A stretch of 64,000 bases of DNA from Streptomyces corallincola (GTDB lineage Bacteria; Actinomycetota; Actinomycetes; Streptomycetales; Streptomycetaceae). The stretch spans positions 1 to 64,000 of the forward strand of contig NZ_JAHRXF010000030.1 in NCBI RefSeq assembly GCF_019104725.1, written 5' to 3'. Made by a program: the position numbers and the translations under genes. Positions 61,214 through 64,000 of this stretch are shown here, piece after piece (position 1 is the stretch's first letter; the number at the start of each line of letters is the position of its first letter). A model generated the notes under the pieces. That model was not told the origin of the DNA and did not search any database. It saw only the letters and a list, made by a program, of their open reading frames with translations.

Positions 61214-64000
61214 ATGGGACGGCCGGGTGACTGGAGTCCGCTGGGGATGCACAACGACCCCACGCCGGGCGATCCCGACGTGCTCAGGGCGCTGCACACC
61301 GAGATGGAGACCCTCGGCGACCTCGCGCGTGAGGTCAACTCCGGTCTCGACCGGGTGCTCAGCAACTCCCAGGACGGTTTCGTCGGCCGCACCGCCGAGG
61401 CGGTACGCGGCAGGATCGACGGCCATCTGAAGGGCTTCATCACCGCGCTCGACCAGTCCTTCGCCATCGCCTCGCCCGCGACGCTCGACTACGCCAACGC
61501 CATGCAGGACGCCCAGGCGAAGGCGGACCAGGCGCTGTCCGGGGCCCAGGGCCTGGACAAGAAGGACCCGGCGCTGGACGCCTTCAGGCACCAGGCCCAG
61601 GCGGCGGGGGACGAGTGGGGAGACGCCGCTGTCCGGTACTCGGAGCGGCTGGAGGAGGCCGGCCGGCTGATCCAGCAGCCCGCCGACAAGTGGAAGATCC
61701 TCATGATGGCGCTGGGCATCCTGGCGCTCATCCTCAGCATCCTCGGCGCCATCTTCGGCGGCTGGGTCGGCCTGCTCGCCCTGGCCGTCAACGTCGCCCT
61801 GCTGATCAAGACCGCGATCGACTTCGCCCAGGGCAGGGCGAGCGGGGTCGATCTGGTGCTGGCCATCGTCGGTGTCCTCTTCCCGTCCACCAAGGGCATG
61901 AACGTCGGACAGCTGTACAAGGGCATCTTCAGCAAGCTGAAGGGGCTGCCCAAGACCCTGGGCGGCGGCGTCAAGGGCCTGGGCAACGGCATCACCCACC
62001 TCTTGACCAACCCCCATCTGCTGACTTCCATCGTCACCGGGTTCACCAAACTGCCGCGCCTCACCCTCATCGGTCTGCGCGCCATCGGCCGTTTCACGCT
62101 GAAGACCGTGAAAGTCGTCGTCGGCAATCTGAAGCTGATCGGCGGGGCGCTCGCCAACGACTTCCGGATCGTGACCGTCGGCGCCACCTCGACACTGGGC
62201 AAACTGGGGGTCTACGCCGTCAGCTTCGGCACCCGATTCGCGGTGACCGCCACGCTTCCGCTGGACTTCTTCGAGCTGGGCATCGGCACCCGCGCCGCGA
62301 TCAAGATGGGCCTCGGCACCCGGCTCGGCACCCCGTGGGCCCGCCTGCCCCAGCCGGCGTTCGGCGGCGCCCTGCACGTGGGGTCGCTGGCCGGTTCTGG
62401 TCACCTCGGACTGGGCGCCACGGACCTGCACCTCGGCGGGGCGAACGGGCACCTGGGCGGCCTGACGACGGGTCTGGTCGAACCGCCCGGCAGCGGTGCC
62501 GGACTCGGCGGCCTCGGCGGCATCGGGCACGGGAATCCCGGGGGCCCGGGGGCGGGCCTGGGCGGGCTGCACACCGGCGGCACCGGGCTCGGCGGCATCC
62601 ATCTGGGGCCGGGCGTGACCCCGGACTCGATGGCGCACACCCTCGGCGGGCTCGACCCGAACTCCTCCCTCTCCAGCCATCTGACCGCGCTCGACCACGC
62701 CACCGGCTACGACCGTTCCGCGAGCGGCCTGTTGCAGCCCTCGGCGGCGCACTTCGGCGGCATCGACCTCTCCCGCGTCGGCGACATGGGCGGCGCCGGG
62801 GGACACCTCGGCTCGGCGGCCACCGGCACCCCGCTGGGCGCCGGACTCGGCGGCCTGCACGCGGAGAACGTCGGTGCCCGCACCAGCGGACTGGGCCTGA
62901 CGGCCAACGGGAGCGGACTCCACACCGCGATCGGCGACGGCATGTCGGGTATCCGGCTGGCCGAGGGACACGTGGCGGACTTCCACGCGCTCGGCCTGCC
63001 GGAGATGCGCCAGCTCGCGGACGGCCAGCTCAGCGTGACCAAGATGTCCCACGAGGGCATCACCATGCGCCTGGGCGACGACCTGCGCACCGCGACCAAC
63101 CTCCACATGGACTTCAAGTCCATGTCCCTGACGAACGACGCGGGTACCAAGGTCGTCGTGGCCCCCGAGGTGCACGCCGCACTCGGCACCACGGACGCCC
63201 GAACCGCCGGGGCGGCCGGTACCTCCACCGCGCCGGGCACCGTCACCGGACTGCGCGGCGACGCCGCGCTGCCCCCGGCGGGTGCCACCCACGTGTCCGC
63301 CGGGCACGTGGACACCGCCGTGCCCGGCGGACACGTGGGCGAGACCCGGCTGCCGGGCACGCAGGGGAACTCCCTGCCGGGTACGCACACCGGCGCCGCC
63401 GACCTGCGGACCGGCGGTGGTGTCCACGAGCCCGGCGGCGCCGAGTTCCGGGCCGCGGACCTCAAGGGCGCCGACCTCAAGGGCGCCGACCTGCGGGGAA
63501 GCGACCTCAGGGGCGCCGACCTGAACACCCACGGACTGACGGGCGGCGATCTCAAGGCCGCCGACATCAAGGGCGGCGACCTGAAGGGGGCCGACCTCAA
63601 GGGCGCCGATCTCAAGGCGGCCGACCTCAACAGCACCGCGCGGGGCGTGACCCGTACCGGTGAGCCGTCCGGCGTGGACGGCGGTGTGCGGGCCACCGGC
63701 GGTGCCGGGCGGGGCCCGGACGGTGCGGGGACGACCACGGATCTCCGGGGCACCGGCACCGGACGGGCGGGCGAAGCCGACGCGCTCGACGGTCTCGGCG
63801 GGGGCCGTACCGGCACCACGGCCGAGGCGCACGGCGCGGAGGCGGGCGCCGGAAGCACGCACGCCTCCGGTGTCTCGGCGCACGACGGGCTGGACCTGGC
63901 CGGACGCCGTACCGGGACGGGCGACCTGTCCGGTACGGCGGGCAGGGCACCCGCCGCGGAGCACACGGCCGCGCACGCCCCCACCGCGTTCCCCGAGGAG
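61214..64000 (+). CDS. Large ESX substrate with pentapeptide repeats (cut by window edge)
   Basis: Open from ATG 61214 to the window end, at least 929 residues. The N-terminus is a helical WXG/LXG-like domain (ALHTEMETLGDLAREVNSGL, about 27-46). About 150-205 hold hydrophobic helices (ILMMALGILALILSILGAIF). About 380-480 is Gly/Leu/His-rich. A block of pentapeptide A(D/N)LXX repeats (DLKGADLKGADLRGSDLRGA...) lies at about 745-805. Pentapeptide repeats form a right-handed DNA-like helix, so a toxin or mimic role is possible. The end is not seen. Confidence 0.7.
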   Translation, partial: MGRPGDWSPLGMHNDPTPGDPDVLRALHTEMETLGDLAREVNSGLDRVLSNSQDGFVGRTAEAVRGRIDGHLKGFITALDQSFAIASPATLDYANAMQDAQAKADQALSGAQGLDKKDPALDAFRHQAQAAGDEWGDAAVRYSERLEEAGRLIQQPADKWKILMMALGILALILSILGAIFGGWVGLLALAVNVALLIKTAIDFAQGRASGVDLVLAIVGVLFPSTKGMNVGQLYKGIFSKLKGLPKTLGGGVKGLGNGITHLLTNPHLLTSIVTGFTKLPRLTLIGLRAIGRFTLKTVKVVVGNLKLIGGALANDFRIVTVGATSTLGKLGVYAVSFGTRFAVTATLPLDFFELGIGTRAAIKMGLGTRLGTPWARLPQPAFGGALHVGSLAGSGHLGLGATDLHLGGANGHLGGLTTGLVEPPGSGAGLGGLGGIGHGNPGGPGAGLGGLHTGGTGLGGIHLGPGVTPDSMAHTLGGLDPNSSLSSHLTALDHATGYDRSASGLLQPSAAHFGGIDLSRVGDMGGAGGHLGSAATGTPLGAGLGGLHAENVGARTSGLGLTANGSGLHTAIGDGMSGIRLAEGHVADFHALGLPEMRQLADGQLSVTKMSHEGITMRLGDDLRTATNLHMDFKSMSLTNDAGTKVVVAPEVHAALGTTDARTAGAAGTSTAPGTVTGLRGDAALPPAGATHVSAGHVDTAVPGGHVGETRLPGTQGNSLPGTHTGAADLRTGGGVHEPGGAEFRAADLKGADLKGADLRGSDLRGADLNTHGLTGGDLKAADIKGGDLKGADLKGADLKAADLNSTARGVTRTGEPSGVDGGVRATGGAGRGPDGAGTTTDLRGTGTGRAGEADALDGLGGGRTGTTAEAHGAEAGAGSTHASGVSAHDGLDLAGRRTGTGDLSGTAGRAPAAEHTAAHAPTAFPEE

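Noticed and set aside
1..64000. CRISPR array
   Set aside because: No set of evenly spaced, identical repeats with unique spacers was found; the tandem repeats at 54100 and 63460 are coding.

Overview
The window is high-GC actinobacterial DNA, almost certainly Streptomyces. Coding density is high, GTG/TTG starts and GTGA/ATGA overlaps are common, a DUF2637 membrane protein and NsdA-like TPR regulators are present, and a type VII (ESX) secretion locus fills the right end. Most of it is accessory DNA. Three direct copies of the 3' half of a tRNA-Ser (anticodon GGA) lie at 5338, 42374 and 45310, all without the 5' half. They read as junctions of tandem site-specific insertions whose intact tRNA gene lies left of position 1.

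Layout. 1-5337: right end of a first element, with a GntR regulator and its operator, a P-loop kinase, a striking three-stem nested inverted repeat, and an AT-richer P-loop ATPase gene. 5338-42429: second element. It starts with a complete type I restriction-modification operon (hsdMSR), then integrase/excisionase, an XRE regulator, a DnaB/RepA-like helicase, an iteron-like repeat field, a DUF2637 membrane protein, MobC and a relaxase (integrative mobilizable element logic rather than TraB transfer). Next come NUDIX, FAD oxidase and TPR-regulator genes and a tightly coupled operon (23.8-33.1 kb) with two glycosyltransferases, a dehydrogenase, two radical SAM enzymes, a carbamoyltransferase, a RelA/SpoT-like HD protein and one protein of unknown family. 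I read this as a probably undescribed biosynthetic cluster. A decayed zone follows, with IS3, IS630 and IS1380 elements, a frameshifted cold-shock gene, a gene split by IS630 that can be rejoined on paper, and a divergent gltX. It ends with a Pycsar anti-phage pair (pycC-pycTM).

42374-45365: a 3-kb segment lying exactly between att copies 2 and 3, holding only a WXG-like partner, a polymorphic toxin with a CdiA-type RNase A domain and an immunity protein. It has no integrase, so it looks like a satellite toxin cassette. 45544-52622: trpS, a truncated second integrase, a phosphotransferase, a NucS-like nuclease, and a second toxin module whose partner and toxin N-terminus closely match the first but whose toxin C-terminus and immunity protein are unrelated. 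52874-64000: ESX/T7SS genes (membrane protein, a 1593-residue EccC/EssC-type ATPase, WXG100 proteins, and a large pentapeptide-repeat substrate cut by the window edge), which could export the two toxins.

All functional calls rest on motifs read by eye. No database search was run.
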